Below are positions 1-8,415 of a stretch of DNA of 35,864 nt, piece after piece. Below the pieces are notes generated by a model. It saw nothing but the letters and a program-made list of their open reading frames with translations, searched no databases and was not told where the DNA came from. The DNA is from Marinilabiliales bacterium (lineage in GTDB: Bacteria; Bacteroidota; Bacteroidia; Bacteroidales; PUMT01): positions 1 to 35,864 of the forward strand of contig REEN01000049.1 in the NCBI GenBank assembly GCA_007695015.1, read 5' to 3'. The position numbers were made by a program, and so were the translations under genes. How positions within the stretch are numbered: position 1 is the stretch's first letter; every line of letters starts with the position of its first letter.

Positions 1-7
1 AATACAG

Positions 8-2407
8 ATGAATCGAATTAGTGCTTTCGCGGCAGTTCTTATGGCATTGTCCACTATAGCCGCCTTATCAGCAGGAAATCCAACCAGTGATGATCCCGGG
101 GCCAGGCTGGCCGGTTTTACAAGGTATACAGCTTCCCATAAACTTCATATGCATTTTAACAAGACCGGCTACAGGGCGGGTGAAACCATGTGGTTCAAAG
201 CATACCTTGTCAATGCAGTCACCCACATGCCCCTGGAGGAGAATGCCAATGTATACGTTGACCTGATAGGATCAAACGGGGTACTGATGGAAAGGCGGGT
301 AGTGCTTTCTGAAAATGGTTCTGCCGAGGGAGATATCAGCCTTCCGGCCACCCTTCCTGATGGTAATTATGTGCTGCGTGCCTATACGGACTGGATGAAG
401 AATTTCGGCGAGGAGTTTTACTTCACCCGGTATTTTTATATCAGCAACCCGGGGTACGAAAATATGATACCCCGTTCTGATATGCGGTCCAACAGGAGAT
501 TTAACAGGAGGCTTTCACAGCTCGAAAGCGATTATACTATAGCTTTTTTCCCAGAGGGTGGTCAGCTTGCCGGCGGTGTTGCCAACAGGGTTGCCTTTAA
601 GGCGGCAAATGCCCTGGGCGGAGGTATTGATGCTAAGGGAGTTGTTCTTGACGATCAGGGGAATGAGATACTTTCGTTTGTAACTTTGCATGATGGTATG
701 GGGAGCTTTGAGCTGGAGCCGGAACCCGGAAGAAACTATCAGGCACAGGTTGTTTTTGAGGACGGGGGCCGTCCGCATATTTTTGATCTCCCTGCTGTAA
801 GGCATGGAGGAGTTGCAATGAGGGTCGAGACCAATGACAAACAGGTCAGGGTAACGGTTAGATCAGCCGCCAGCCACTCTGACCGGGAATATTCCGGCAG
901 TTATTATCTCCTTGCCCACACCCGCGGCAGGGTAATTCATTCAGAGCAGGTGAGACTTGATGGAGGGGAAGCGGCCGTTACAATATCGCAGGGGATGTTT
1001 CCGGCAGGCATCACTCATATTACATTATTCGATGCCAACAATCGTCCTGTTGCAGAGCGGCTTGCTTTTGTTAACAGGGATGAGAGTTTATTGATTAACC
1101 TCCGTGTATTCAAGGTTGACCATGAGGGCCAGGAATTCCTGGCACTCCGTGCCGAGGTGACCGATGACATGGGGCAGGGGGTTGACGGCCACTTTTCAAT
1201 GTCGGTTCTGGGCGGCGGGTTTACACCTCCCGGATCGACTGGCAATATCCTGTCAAACTATCTGCTGACTTCCGATCTGCAGGGTGTCATAACCAATCCG
1301 CAGGATTATCTTGATCCGGAAAAGGAACTTGACAAAGAGCTGGACCTGCTCCTGATGACCCATGGATGGAGAAGATTTGAATGGCATGAGGTGCTGACCG
1401 GTCCGTTGCCGGAACTCCCCCATTATCCTGCGTCCAGTCTCTCGATATCGGGCAGGATTACTGATCCGGCCAGGAATGAACCTGTTAACAACCATTTCGT
1501 TGAACTGAAAGTGCTTAGCGGACATGATGAGACCTACAGCACCCGGACCGACGGGAGGGGGCATTTTGTTTTTGAGGGACTGGAATACCCTGATGTATTC
1601 CGGGTAGAGATAGGAAGTCCGAGGCTGGCAGGTGACTATCCCCCTGAGATCGAACTACACAGGACCCCGGTAAGGGGGTATGATTACACACCCAATATAT
1701 ACACCGCCGAGGAGCAGATTACACGCACAGGCAGGAACTGGCAGCGTGTGGCCGATGCAGGGCGCTCACCGTATGCTGAAACCATCGAACGGCGCCGGTC
1801 ACCACAGCGTTACGGCATACCTGACCAGACAATTTATATCGACAGGGAAACTGTCACCCAGAGGACAGTGTTCGATCTGCTTGTTGAAAGGGCACAGGGA
1901 CTGCAGGTATACGGAAACCAACTTATGTTCAGGGGCCCCACCAGCATTAACCTGAGCTCAGAGCCCATGTTTATGCTTGACGGGGTCCAGACAGGCAGGG
2001 ACGTGGTCCTTGGTTACAGTCCCCGCGAGATAGACCGCATTGAGATCTTCAGGGGATCCAGTGCCGCAACATTCGGGGTCAGGGGCGCAGCAGGGGTTAT
2101 CGTTGCCTACACCAGGCAGGCCGGTGACAAGGGTTTTCAGGACACCCGGGAATTTGTGATAAACGGATACCACTCGCCAAGGGAGTTCTATTCTGACTTC
2201 CTGGCTGCTCCTTCGGCAGGGAGCCTGAATGATCAAACAGCAACCACCCTTTACTGGGAGACAGACCTTCTTGCAGGAGATGAGGAAGACGACAATCTTG
2301 TCCTGCTACCCTTGGCCGAAGGTCTCAACAGGATGAAGATAGTAATCGAGGGAATAGGAAGGTATGGCGGCCTGGGTACAGGCGAATTTACCATTGAGCT
2401 GCAATAA
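8..2407 (+). CDS. Secreted MG2-domain / TonB-plug protein without a barrel
   Basis: The 799-residue product starts with a signal peptide (about residues 1-23). Residues about 45-150 resemble the MG2 domain of alpha-2-macroglobulin-like Bacteroidota proteins (HFNKTGYRAGETMWFKAYLV). Residues about 475-560 look like a carboxypeptidase-regulatory (CarbopepD_reg) beta-sandwich, and about 610-705 resemble a TonB-dependent receptor plug (MFMLDGVQ, REIDRIEIFRG, GVRGAAGVI). No 22-strand barrel follows; only about 95 residues remain. Proteins of this architecture occur widely in Bacteroidota and are usually annotated as TonB-receptor plug domain proteins of unknown role; a periplasmic or outer-membrane-associated role is inferred. 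The start is the first ATG in the window, 7 bases from the edge, so upstream context is unseen. It stands alone on this strand and is followed by a terminator-like hairpin. Confidence 0.8.
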   Translation: MNRISAFAAVLMALSTIAALSAGNPTSDDPGARLAGFTRYTASHKLHMHFNKTGYRAGETMWFKAYLVNAVTHMPLEENANVYVDLIGSNGVLMERRVVLSENGSAEGDISLPATLPDGNYVLRAYTDWMKNFGEEFYFTRYFYISNPGYENMIPRSDMRSNRRFNRRLSQLESDYTIAFFPEGGQLAGGVANRVAFKAANALGGGIDAKGVVLDDQGNEILSFVTLHDGMGSFELEPEPGRNYQAQVVFEDGGRPHIFDLPAVRHGGVAMRVETNDKQVRVTVRSAASHSDREYSGSYYLLAHTRGRVIHSEQVRLDGGEAAVTISQGMFPAGITHITLFDANNRPVAERLAFVNRDESLLINLRVFKVDHEGQEFLALRAEVTDDMGQGVDGHFSMSVLGGGFTPPGSTGNILSNYLLTSDLQGVITNPQDYLDPEKELDKELDLLLMTHGWRRFEWHEVLTGPLPELPHYPASSLSISGRITDPARNEPVNNHFVELKVLSGHDETYSTRTDGRGHFVFEGLEYPDVFRVEIGSPRLAGDYPPEIELHRTPVRGYDYTPNIYTAEEQITRTGRNWQRVADAGRSPYAETIERRRSPQRYGIPDQTIYIDRETVTQRTVFDLLVERAQGLQVYGNQLMFRGPTSINLSSEPMFMLDGVQTGRDVVLGYSPREIDRIEIFRGSSAATFGVRGAAGVIVAYTRQAGDKGFQDTREFVINGYHSPREFYSDFLAAPSAGSLNDQTATTLYWETDLLAGDEEDDNLVLLPLAEGLNRMKIVIEGIGRYGGLGTGEFTIELQ

Positions 2408-2434
2408 TAATGCCCTGTTGATCCAGTATAAAGG

Positions 2435-2466
2435 AAAAGGGGCTGTCTAAAAGGGCAGCCTCTTTT
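2435..2466 (+). terminator. Rho-independent terminator after the plug protein
   Basis: Arms at 2435-2445 (AAAAGGGGCTG) and 2456-2466 (CAGCCTCTTTT) pair over 11 bp with one G-U, and the second arm ends in a T-run. It lies 28 bp after the stop of the plug-domain gene. Because the first arm begins with an A-run it could also act on the minus strand after lpdA. Confidence 0.75.
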
Positions 2467-2574
2467 GTATGTAGATAATCAGGGGTATAGCTATAATGTC
2501 CCGGCGATAACGCCCCGGGCCCTCTTGGTATGCCATTTTCACAACTGAATATTATTTTTGGTCTTGCAGAGCTG

Positions 2575-3966
2575 TTAAAGATGTATAACCTCGTCCCAGG
2601 CTGCGGCTGCGGCTTCCATTACCGCCTCCGACATGGTCGGGTGGGGGTGTACCGATTTAATGATCTCGTGTCCCGTGGTCTCAAGCTTTCGTGCAACAAC
2701 AATCTCTGCGATCATCTCGGTAACATTAGCGCCTATCATGTGCGCACCGAGAAGCTCACCGTATTTTGCATCAAAAACCAGCTTCACAAAGCCCTCCTTC
2801 TCGCCGGCTGCACTTGCCTTACCCGAAGCGGTGAACGGGAATTTGCCCACCCTTATATCAACCCCCTTTTCCCTGGCTGATTTTTCGGTCATACCTACGG
2901 AGGCCACTTCGGGTCCCGTATAAACGCATGAGGGAATATTGTCATAGTTAAGGGGCTCCGGTTCAAGTCCCCTGATCTTCTCAACGCAGATGATACCTTC
3001 AGCCGATGCAACGTGAGCGAGCGCCGGTCCGCCAACAATGTCACCAATGGCATATACGCCATCCATGCTGGTCTGGTAAAACTCATCAACCTTCACCCTT
3101 TCACCATCCATTTCAACCTTGTTTTCCTCCAGTCCGATCCCCGAAGTATTGGGGGTGATGCCGACAGCAGAGAGAATTATTTCTGCCTCTATTTTCTCCT
3201 CCCCCTTTTTCGTTTTGACCCTGGCAGTGCAGACATTGCCTTTGACCTCTGCACCCTCGATTGAAGAACTGGTCATTACTTTCATACCCATCTTTTTGAA
3301 TGACCTGCCAAGCTGTGCAGATACCTCCTCATCTTCCAGGGGTACTATTGAGTCCATGTACTCGACAAGGGTCACACGGGTTCCCATAGAAGCATATAAC
3401 CAGGCAAACTCGCTTCCTATTGCGCCTGAGCCGGCAACTATCATCGATTTGGGAAGTTTATCCAGTGTCATGGCTTCCCTGTAGCCGATGATTTTCTTCC
3501 CATCCTGCTTCAGGGATGGCAATTCACGCGAGCGTGCACCGGTTGCCAGTAATATGTGTTTTGCGGTGATTGTGGAGGAGGACTTCCCTTCTGTTTTTAC
3601 TTCGACCGTGTTTTTCCCTGCCAGCCTGGCATAGCCGCTGATTACCTCTATCTTGTTCTTTTTCATAAGATACTGAACACCCTTGCTCATCCCTTCGGCA
3701 ACCTTCCTGCTCCTTTCAATGACCGCAGGAAAATCAGGCTTGGCTTCGCCCCCTGTTTTTATGCCATAGTCAGAAGCATGTTTAAGGTAATTGAGTACCT
3801 GCGCGCTTTTAAGCAGCGATTTGGTTGGTATGCAGCCCCAGTTCAGGCACACCCCTCCCAGTTCTTCCTTTTCAACAACGGCCACTTTCATTTTCAGCTG
3901 GCTGGCCCTTATGGCGGCCACATAACCGCCGGGTCCGCTTCCTATTACTATAAGGTCATACTCCAT
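2575..3966 (-). CDS. lpdA: Dihydrolipoyl dehydrogenase (E3)
   Basis: This 463-residue flavoprotein reoxidises dihydrolipoamide in the 2-oxoacid dehydrogenase or glycine-cleavage complexes, passing electrons through a redox disulfide and FAD to NAD+. The sequence shows the FAD-binding GxGxxG at 9-14 (GSGPGG), the redox disulfide in GGVCLNWGCIPTKS (Cys40/Cys45), an NAD Rossmann motif (GSGAIGSE, about 180), the second FAD motif YAIGDIVGG, and the C-terminal catalytic pair in HPHPTMSE (His442, Glu447). Length is normal for the family. It starts 23 bp after the stop of the metal-transporter permease gene, so it may be the last gene of that operon, although no functional link is obvious. No E1 or E2 gene is visible in the window. 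Confidence 0.96.
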   Translation of the reverse strand: MEYDLIVIGSGPGGYVAAIRASQLKMKVAVVEKEELGGVCLNWGCIPTKSLLKSAQVLNYLKHASDYGIKTGGEAKPDFPAVIERSRKVAEGMSKGVQYLMKKNKIEVISGYARLAGKNTVEVKTEGKSSSTITAKHILLATGARSRELPSLKQDGKKIIGYREAMTLDKLPKSMIVAGSGAIGSEFAWLYASMGTRVTLVEYMDSIVPLEDEEVSAQLGRSFKKMGMKVMTSSSIEGAEVKGNVCTARVKTKKGEEKIEAEIILSAVGITPNTSGIGLEENKVEMDGERVKVDEFYQTSMDGVYAIGDIVGGPALAHVASAEGIICVEKIRGLEPEPLNYDNIPSCVYTGPEVASVGMTEKSAREKGVDIRVGKFPFTASGKASAAGEKEGFVKLVFDAKYGELLGAHMIGANVTEMIAEIVVARKLETTGHEIIKSVHPHPTMSEAVMEAAAAAWDEVIHL

Positions 3967-3989
3967 GGTTCTGTGTATTTTATTAACAA

Positions 3990-4853
3990 TCAGTTTGTTT
4001 CTGCCGGTTTGTTCCGGTATGATGTTTTCACCTTCAGTGATGTTAAAATGATGCTGAACAACTTGGTAATTATGAAGGCGAATATCAGCGACATTATAAC
4101 CGAGGCCCCGGATGGGATGTTGTAACTGTAAGATATCATCAGTCCGGTAAATGTACCCATAAATGCAATAAGGACTGAGGCAACCATAATTTTGCTGAAT
4201 TTTCTGGTAAACAGGTTCGCTATTGTTTGTGGTATGGTAAGCAGGGAGATGACCAGGATGATTCCCGCCACCTTTATACTCAGTACGATTGTGGCTGCCA
4301 CAAGGCTTATGAGCAGGTAGTTGACAAGCTGTACCGGGGCCCTGTGGGTCCTGGCATATTCCTGGTCGAACGATATGAACAGTATAACCTTGTAAAAAAC
4401 AATGAAGAAGATTGACACCGTCAAAGTAAGAGCCAGCATCATCCAGATGTCGGCAGGCGATACGGTAAGGAGACTCCCGAAGAGGTATCCCATAAGGTTT
4501 GGAGCATAGCCGGGTGCCAGGAAAATAAAAATAATACCCAATGCCATTCCGAACGACCAGAATATACCGATTAGCGAGTCTTCCCTCACATCTGCCTTTT
4601 TAGAAAGAAACTCAATACCCAGGGCAGAAAGCACGGCAAAGACCGTTGCCGCCAGAACCGGATTAAACCCGAAAAAGTAACCAATGCCTATTCCGCCGAA
4701 GGAGGCATGGGTAATTCCCCCGCTTATAAAGACCAGCCGTCTTGATACTATATAGGTGCCGATTATGCCGCAGTTGATGCTGGTAAGAACTGATGCCAGA
4801 AGGGCATTTGTAAAGAACCGGTATTGAAGAAGTTCGAAAAATGATTCGGCCAT
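3990..4853 (-). CDS. znuB: Metal ABC transporter permease (ZnuB/MntB family)
   Basis: The 287-residue, highly hydrophobic protein belongs to the ABC-3 permease family, forming the membrane channel of zinc/manganese/iron importers. Around eight to nine membrane helices can be picked out; the motif IVSRRLVFISGGITHASFGG at residues about 34-53 is the family hallmark near the ATPase contact. It begins two bases after the stop of the ATPase gene, indicating tight co-translation. The metal is not provable from sequence; zinc is the usual assignment when the binding protein carries a His-rich loop, as here. The symbol is given by family. Confidence 0.9.
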   Translation of the reverse strand: MAESFFELLQYRFFTNALLASVLTSINCGIIGTYIVSRRLVFISGGITHASFGGIGIGYFFGFNPVLAATVFAVLSALGIEFLSKKADVREDSLIGIFWSFGMALGIIFIFLAPGYAPNLMGYLFGSLLTVSPADIWMMLALTLTVSIFFIVFYKVILFISFDQEYARTHRAPVQLVNYLLISLVAATIVLSIKVAGIILVISLLTIPQTIANLFTRKFSKIMVASVLIAFMGTFTGLMISYSYNIPSGASVIMSLIFAFIITKLFSIILTSLKVKTSYRNKPAETN

Positions 4854-4855
4854 TC

Positions 4856-5611
4856 TCAGTGATTGTGGGTTTTAAGAACGGTATGCGGCACATCACCGTG
4901 CGTAATGATCTGGATCGGGCAGTTGTAGGCTGCAAGCTGCTCCTGCGTTATGGTGCTGTGAGGATGATAATGCAGATCGCGGTTAACGCATGCTATGGTC
5001 TTCACATACCATGTTATGGTACCCACATCATGCGAAACCACGATGATCGCCATATCATCGTTAAGTTCCTTTAGTATCTCATAGAAATCTGTTTCAAATT
5101 TAGTGTCGACAAAGGTACTGGGCTCATCAAGCATCAGGAGCCTTGGCGAAGAGATGATTGCCCGGCACAGGTATACGCGCTGAAGCTGTCCTCCCGAAAG
5201 TTCGCCTACCGTTTTGTCCCTCAGATTGTGAATACCCATTTTTTCAAGAGTCTCAAGGGCAAGTTTTTTCTGCTTCCCTGAATAGCGCCCCAGTATTCCC
5301 TCCTTGCTCATCAGTCCGCTCAGTACAACGTCGGTTACCGAAATGGGGAAACGGGTATCGATCAGGTTGATCTGGGGCAGGTACCCGATAATATTGCCAT
5401 GGCTGCTTTCCCGTCCGTTAAAGAATGTGACGCTCCCCTTGTACGGACGTATTAATCCCAGTACCACCTTCAGCAGGGTCGTCTTGCCGCCACCGTTGGG
5501 ACCAATAATACCTATAAAATCGTGATCATTGACCACGAGATTCACTTCCCTGAGAATCACTTCACCGGTATACCCGGCCGAAACGTTTTTAAGCTCAACT
5601 ATCTTACCCAT
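4856..5611 (-). CDS. znuC: Metal ABC transporter ATP-binding protein
   Basis: This 251-residue ATPase powers the ZnuABC-type importer. Walker A is GPNGGGKTT (about 37-45), the Q-loop lies near LPQINLID, the ABC signature is LSGGQ (in GELSGGQLQRV), Walker B is RLLMLDEPST and the H-loop is VSHDVG. The start ATG at 5611-5609 is embedded in the last unit of an intercistronic tandem repeat, as part of a TGATG stop/start overlap with a mini-ORF. The gene sits between the binding-protein and permease genes on the same strand. The last 60 residues are more divergent and include several His residues. Confidence 0.93.
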   Translation of the reverse strand: MGKIVELKNVSAGYTGEVILREVNLVVNDHDFIGIIGPNGGGKTTLLKVVLGLIRPYKGSVTFFNGRESSHGNIIGYLPQINLIDTRFPISVTDVVLSGLMSKEGILGRYSGKQKKLALETLEKMGIHNLRDKTVGELSGGQLQRVYLCRAIISSPRLLMLDEPSTFVDTKFETDFYEILKELNDDMAIIVVSHDVGTITWYVKTIACVNRDLHYHPHSTITQEQLAAYNCPIQIITHGDVPHTVLKTHNH

Positions 5612-5754
5612 CAGACAAATTTGCTGCTCTTTTTTTCTCAGCTGTCCTTTCCATCAGACAAACCGGCTGCTCTTCATGGATCAACTGTCCATCAGACAAA
5701 CCGGCTGCTCTTCATGGATCAACTACCTATCAGACAAACCGGCTACTCTTTCAG
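5610..5754 (-). repeat. Intercistronic tandem repeat, 38-bp period, between znuA and znuC
   Basis: Four units start at 5610, 5652, 5690 and 5728 (plus-strand numbering). Units 2 and 3 match at 36 of 38 bases; unit 4 overlaps the znuA stop codon and unit 1 contains the znuC start. On the coding (minus) strand each complete unit includes an ATG followed six codons later by TGA, the TGA overlapping the next ATG as TGATG (peptide MKSSRFV). There are no unique spacers, so it is not a CRISPR array. Confidence 0.9.
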
Positions 5755-6618
5755 TACTTCGTATATCTTGTCAGCCATCTCCCTCATGTTGGCTGACCAG
5801 TTCGCCGACAGCGGCTTCAGCTCGATAACATCACCCCCCAGCTCACGGGCCACGGCCCTTGCATTTTCACGCTCAAACTCCATCTGGATGAACACATCGC
5901 TTATGCCCTCCTGCCTGGCAATATCAACGACCTTTCTCATGTTGGCCACCGTCGGGTTTTTCCCCTCCTCTTCGATTGATATCTGTGTAAGATCGTAATC
6001 CCTTGCGAAATATCCAAGCGCAGGGTGAAAAACAATGAATGTGCGCCTGCTCAGGCCGTTTAACTTTCCGGTCAGTTCGGCATGCAGCCGGTCCAGCTCA
6101 AGGGCAAAGTTGTTGTAGTTCTCATTATAAAGGGGGGCGTTATCCGGATCTGCCTCAACAAGCGCGTCAAGCATGTTGCCGGCCTGGATTTTGACCCCCG
6201 GTGCAGTAAGCCATATATGCGGATCAACCCCGTAGAGGTGCACATGGTCTCCATGGTCAACTATATCGGCTGCGATCAGATCCATGCCGTAGGCCGTATT
6301 GACTACCAGGGGACCGTTACCGGCCGTTCCCAGATTTCTGAGTACCGTTCTTTCAAACTCAATGTAGCCTATCCGGAAATATACCAGTGAATTTGCCACC
6401 TCCTGCATCTGCCTGGGTGTAGGCTCGTAGGTTTCGGGTTCGGCGCCGGGCGGCACAAGTATGTTTATATCGAACCTGTCTCCTGCAATCCTTTCAACAA
6501 AATACTTCTGCGGCACTATGCTGACGGTGATAACCGGCTTGTCCCGTTCCTGCATGCCTCCCCCGCAAGCCGCAAGCAGAAGGATAAGCAGCAGGGGCAA
6601 AATCTTGATACGTATCAT
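5743..6618 (-). CDS. znuA: Metal ABC transporter substrate-binding lipoprotein
   Basis: The 291-residue protein is the cluster A-I (ZnuA/TroA-like) binding component that hands the metal to the permease. It has a lipoprotein signal with Cys18 in LLLAAC. The family motif normally written PHxYEPTP appears as PETYEPTP, so the first metal-ligand His is replaced by Glu. A short His-rich loop (DHGDHVH) precedes the conserved DPHIW motif; further ligands are probably in FHPALGYFARDY and the distal FIQMEFERE region. It is first in the znuA-znuC-znuB order. Zn is likely, Mn or Fe possible. Its last codons lie in the first unit of the 38-bp tandem repeat. Confidence 0.9.
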   Translation of the reverse strand: MIRIKILPLLLILLLAACGGGMQERDKPVITVSIVPQKYFVERIAGDRFDINILVPPGAEPETYEPTPRQMQEVANSLVYFRIGYIEFERTVLRNLGTAGNGPLVVNTAYGMDLIAADIVDHGDHVHLYGVDPHIWLTAPGVKIQAGNMLDALVEADPDNAPLYNENYNNFALELDRLHAELTGKLNGLSRRTFIVFHPALGYFARDYDLTQISIEEEGKNPTVANMRKVVDIARQEGISDVFIQMEFERENARAVARELGGDVIELKPLSANWSANMREMADKIYEVLKE

Positions 6619-6712
6619 GAATTTTTTAGTTTATTCCCAGGCTTTTATGTGAGCATTTGTGGCACAGTTTGTCTGTCAGGTCGGCCTGGCGGTTACTATT
6701 TAGAATACTTTC

Positions 6713-6765
6713 AAATAACAAAATTATTCGTTTTTTTTGACAATACCGATAAAATAACACAATTT
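6713..6765. promoter_or_regulatory. Candidate znu control region (direct repeat)
   Basis: Two 14-base direct repeats, AAATAACAAAATTA at 6713-6726 and AAATAACACAATTT at 6752-6765, lie in the AT-rich stretch upstream of znuA. On the minus strand the same stretch contains TAATTTTG, a match to the Bacteroidota -7 element TAnnTTTG, without a convincing -33 TTTG. A metal-responsive operator here is only an inference from position. Confidence 0.3.
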
Positions 6766-6810
6766 AGTTGATCATTGTTTAACGGCCGGCATAAAAGTCC
6801 GGCGGCTGCC

Positions 6811-6949
6811 GGTGCAGGGATTAATTACTGCCCCGCAATTAAGGTGCAGGGGAAGATTGCCGCCAGGCACATACGGCGCAGTGAAAATTAACGCACGGCA
6901 CCTCCGGTACAAGGGGAAATTACTGCCCCGCACTTAAGGTGCAGGGAAG
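6811..6949 (+). repeat. Short direct repeats upstream of miaA
   Basis: The 353-base gap between znuA and miaA holds a duplicated segment of about 30 bp: AATTACTGCCCCGCAATTAA plus GGTGCAGGG at 6823-6851 and again, nearly identically, at 6918-6945, 95 bp apart. A third GGTGCAGGGA occurs at 6811. No gene is apparent in the gap. Confidence 0.75.
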
Positions 6950-6971
6950 TTTAAAAACTGATTGAAGCAAT

Positions 6972-7916
6972 ATGGTCCGTACACTAAAAGATGATGAGCC
7001 GCTACTGATAACCGTACTTGGCCCCACCGCCTCGGGCAAGACTGCTTTTGCCGCCTGCCTGGCCCATGCTCTTGACGGCGAGATAATAAGCGCCGATTCC
7101 CGGCAGGTTTACAGGGGCATGGATATAGGCACCGGCAAGGACTATTCAGACTATACAGTCAATGGAGAGGCCGTTCCCGTCCATCTCATAGATATTGTCG
7201 ATGCCGGCTACAAATACAGCGTTTACGAGTACCAGCGCGACTTTGTGAAGGCATGGGATGACATCATCTCCCGGGGCCGGCAGCCGTTGCTGTGCGGCGG
7301 GTCGGGCATGTACCTCGAGGCGGTGCTGGGCGCCTACGAGCTGATCAACGTGCCCCATGACCAGTCCCTCAGGAAAGAGCTTGAAAGCAAGAGCGATGCC
7401 GGACTCAGGGAGATGCTTGCTGCCAGGGTGAAGCTGCATAACGTATCAGACACCTCATCGCGCAAAAGGCTCATACGCGCCCTTGAGATAGCCCTTTACA
7501 GGGAGAAGGAGGGTGGTGCCGGGTTTGTCTTCCCCCGGTTCGAACCGGTTATCCTCGGCATCGCTGCAGAGCGCGACGAGCGCAGGCGGCGCATTACAGC
7601 CAGGCTTGATGCCCGGCTTAACGAGGGGCTTGTTGAAGAGGTCAGGCGGCTGCTTGATGGCGGACTTTCGCCTGATGACCTGATGTTTTACGGACTGGAA
7701 TACAAGTATGTCACCATGTATGTTAAAGGAGATATCCCTTTCGGGGAAATGAGGGACCTGCTAAACACAGCCATTCATCAGTTTGCCAAGCGGCAGATGA
7801 CCTGGTTCAGGAAGATGGAACGCAACGGATACAAGATACACTGGATCGATGCCATGATGCCCATGCAGGAGAAGCTGGAGCTTGCCGGCGAAATCATCAA
7901 ACGCTGCCGGAAATAA
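6972..7916 (+). CDS. miaA: tRNA dimethylallyltransferase
   Basis: MiaA transfers a dimethylallyl group to N6 of A37 in tRNAs that read UNN codons. The 314-residue protein has the P-loop GPTASGKT at 17-24, the conserved DSRQVYRGMDIGTGK motif (about 41-55), GGSGMYLEA, and the C-terminal RQMTWFRK signature. Length matches the family. The gene is monocistronic and convergent with the recA cluster. Bacteroidota often encode two miaA copies; only one is seen here. Its 3' end, including the TAA, is imperfectly duplicated 80 bp downstream. Confidence 0.96.
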   Translation: MVRTLKDDEPLLITVLGPTASGKTAFAACLAHALDGEIISADSRQVYRGMDIGTGKDYSDYTVNGEAVPVHLIDIVDAGYKYSVYEYQRDFVKAWDDIISRGRQPLLCGGSGMYLEAVLGAYELINVPHDQSLRKELESKSDAGLREMLAARVKLHNVSDTSSRKRLIRALEIALYREKEGGAGFVFPRFEPVILGIAAERDERRRRITARLDARLNEGLVEEVRRLLDGGLSPDDLMFYGLEYKYVTMYVKGDIPFGEMRDLLNTAIHQFAKRQMTWFRKMERNGYKIHWIDAMMPMQEKLELAGEIIKRCRK

Positions 7917-8000
7917 GCCAGTCCGCGCACCGGCACCCACCCCTTGGCAGCAACCCGCCGGCGGACTGCAGGATCATCGGCAGCTACAGGAAATAAGCCG
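7903..8000 (+). repeat. Duplicated 3' end of miaA
   Basis: GCTGCCGGAAATAAGCC at 7903-7919, which carries the last codons and stop of miaA, recurs as GCTACAGGAAATAAGCC at 7983-7999 (15 of 17 matching). Inverted arms CAGTCCGC (7919-7926) and GCGGACTG (7961-7968) lie between the copies. Confidence 0.6.
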
Positions 8001-8010
8001 GCAAGTCAGA

Positions 8011-8415
8011 TCAGAACAGCCAGTCGGTATGCGACAGCAGGAACCAGATGAAATAGATCATGAACAGGTTCAGCGCTGAAAAGAAATAGTTGTAGAACAC
8101 CCTCTGGTGCCTGACCGATCTGCGGGCCATCATCCCCAGATTGGGAAGGAACAGCAGTATCATTGAAATGATGAAAAAGGTATCCCTGAACCGCCTGTCA
8201 AGGTCCAGGTCGCCATAAAATACGAAGCAGTAAATGGCGGTCAGGAACACCGCCAGGTACAGCAGGTATGAAAACTTCAGCAGAAGGGTTGAATACTTTC
8301 TCCTGTAGTTGATCATCAGCGGCTTGATGGTGATTATCGCAATTACATACGTAACCAGCATTGCCGTGACAAACAATATATGCGTGAACAAGCTCAAATT
8401 CAATCCTTCAGCCAC
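8011..8415 (-). CDS. Small four-helix membrane protein, unknown function
   Basis: I do not recognise this 134-residue protein. It has four predicted membrane helices (about residues 10-30, 45-65, 78-96 and 108-130) separated by short basic loops (NYRRKYS, MMARRSVRHQR), suggesting the loops with Arg/Lys face the cytoplasm. There is no signal peptide or obvious catalytic motif. The chosen start overlaps the 3' end of the S9 peptidase gene by 16 bp, so it is probably translationally coupled as the last gene of the bcp-recA-peptidase cluster. A later start at Met19 would remove the overlap but cut into helix 1. Confidence 0.75.
   Translation of the reverse strand: MAEGLNLSLFTHILFVTAMLVTYVIAIITIKPLMINYRRKYSTLLLKFSYLLYLAVFLTAIYCFVFYGDLDLDRRFRDTFFIISMILLFLPNLGMMARRSVRHQRVFYNYFFSALNLFMIYFIWFLLSHTDWLF

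Noticed and set aside
5610-5754. CRISPR array
   Set aside because: The 38-bp units are directly adjacent with no unique spacers, and no cas genes are nearby.
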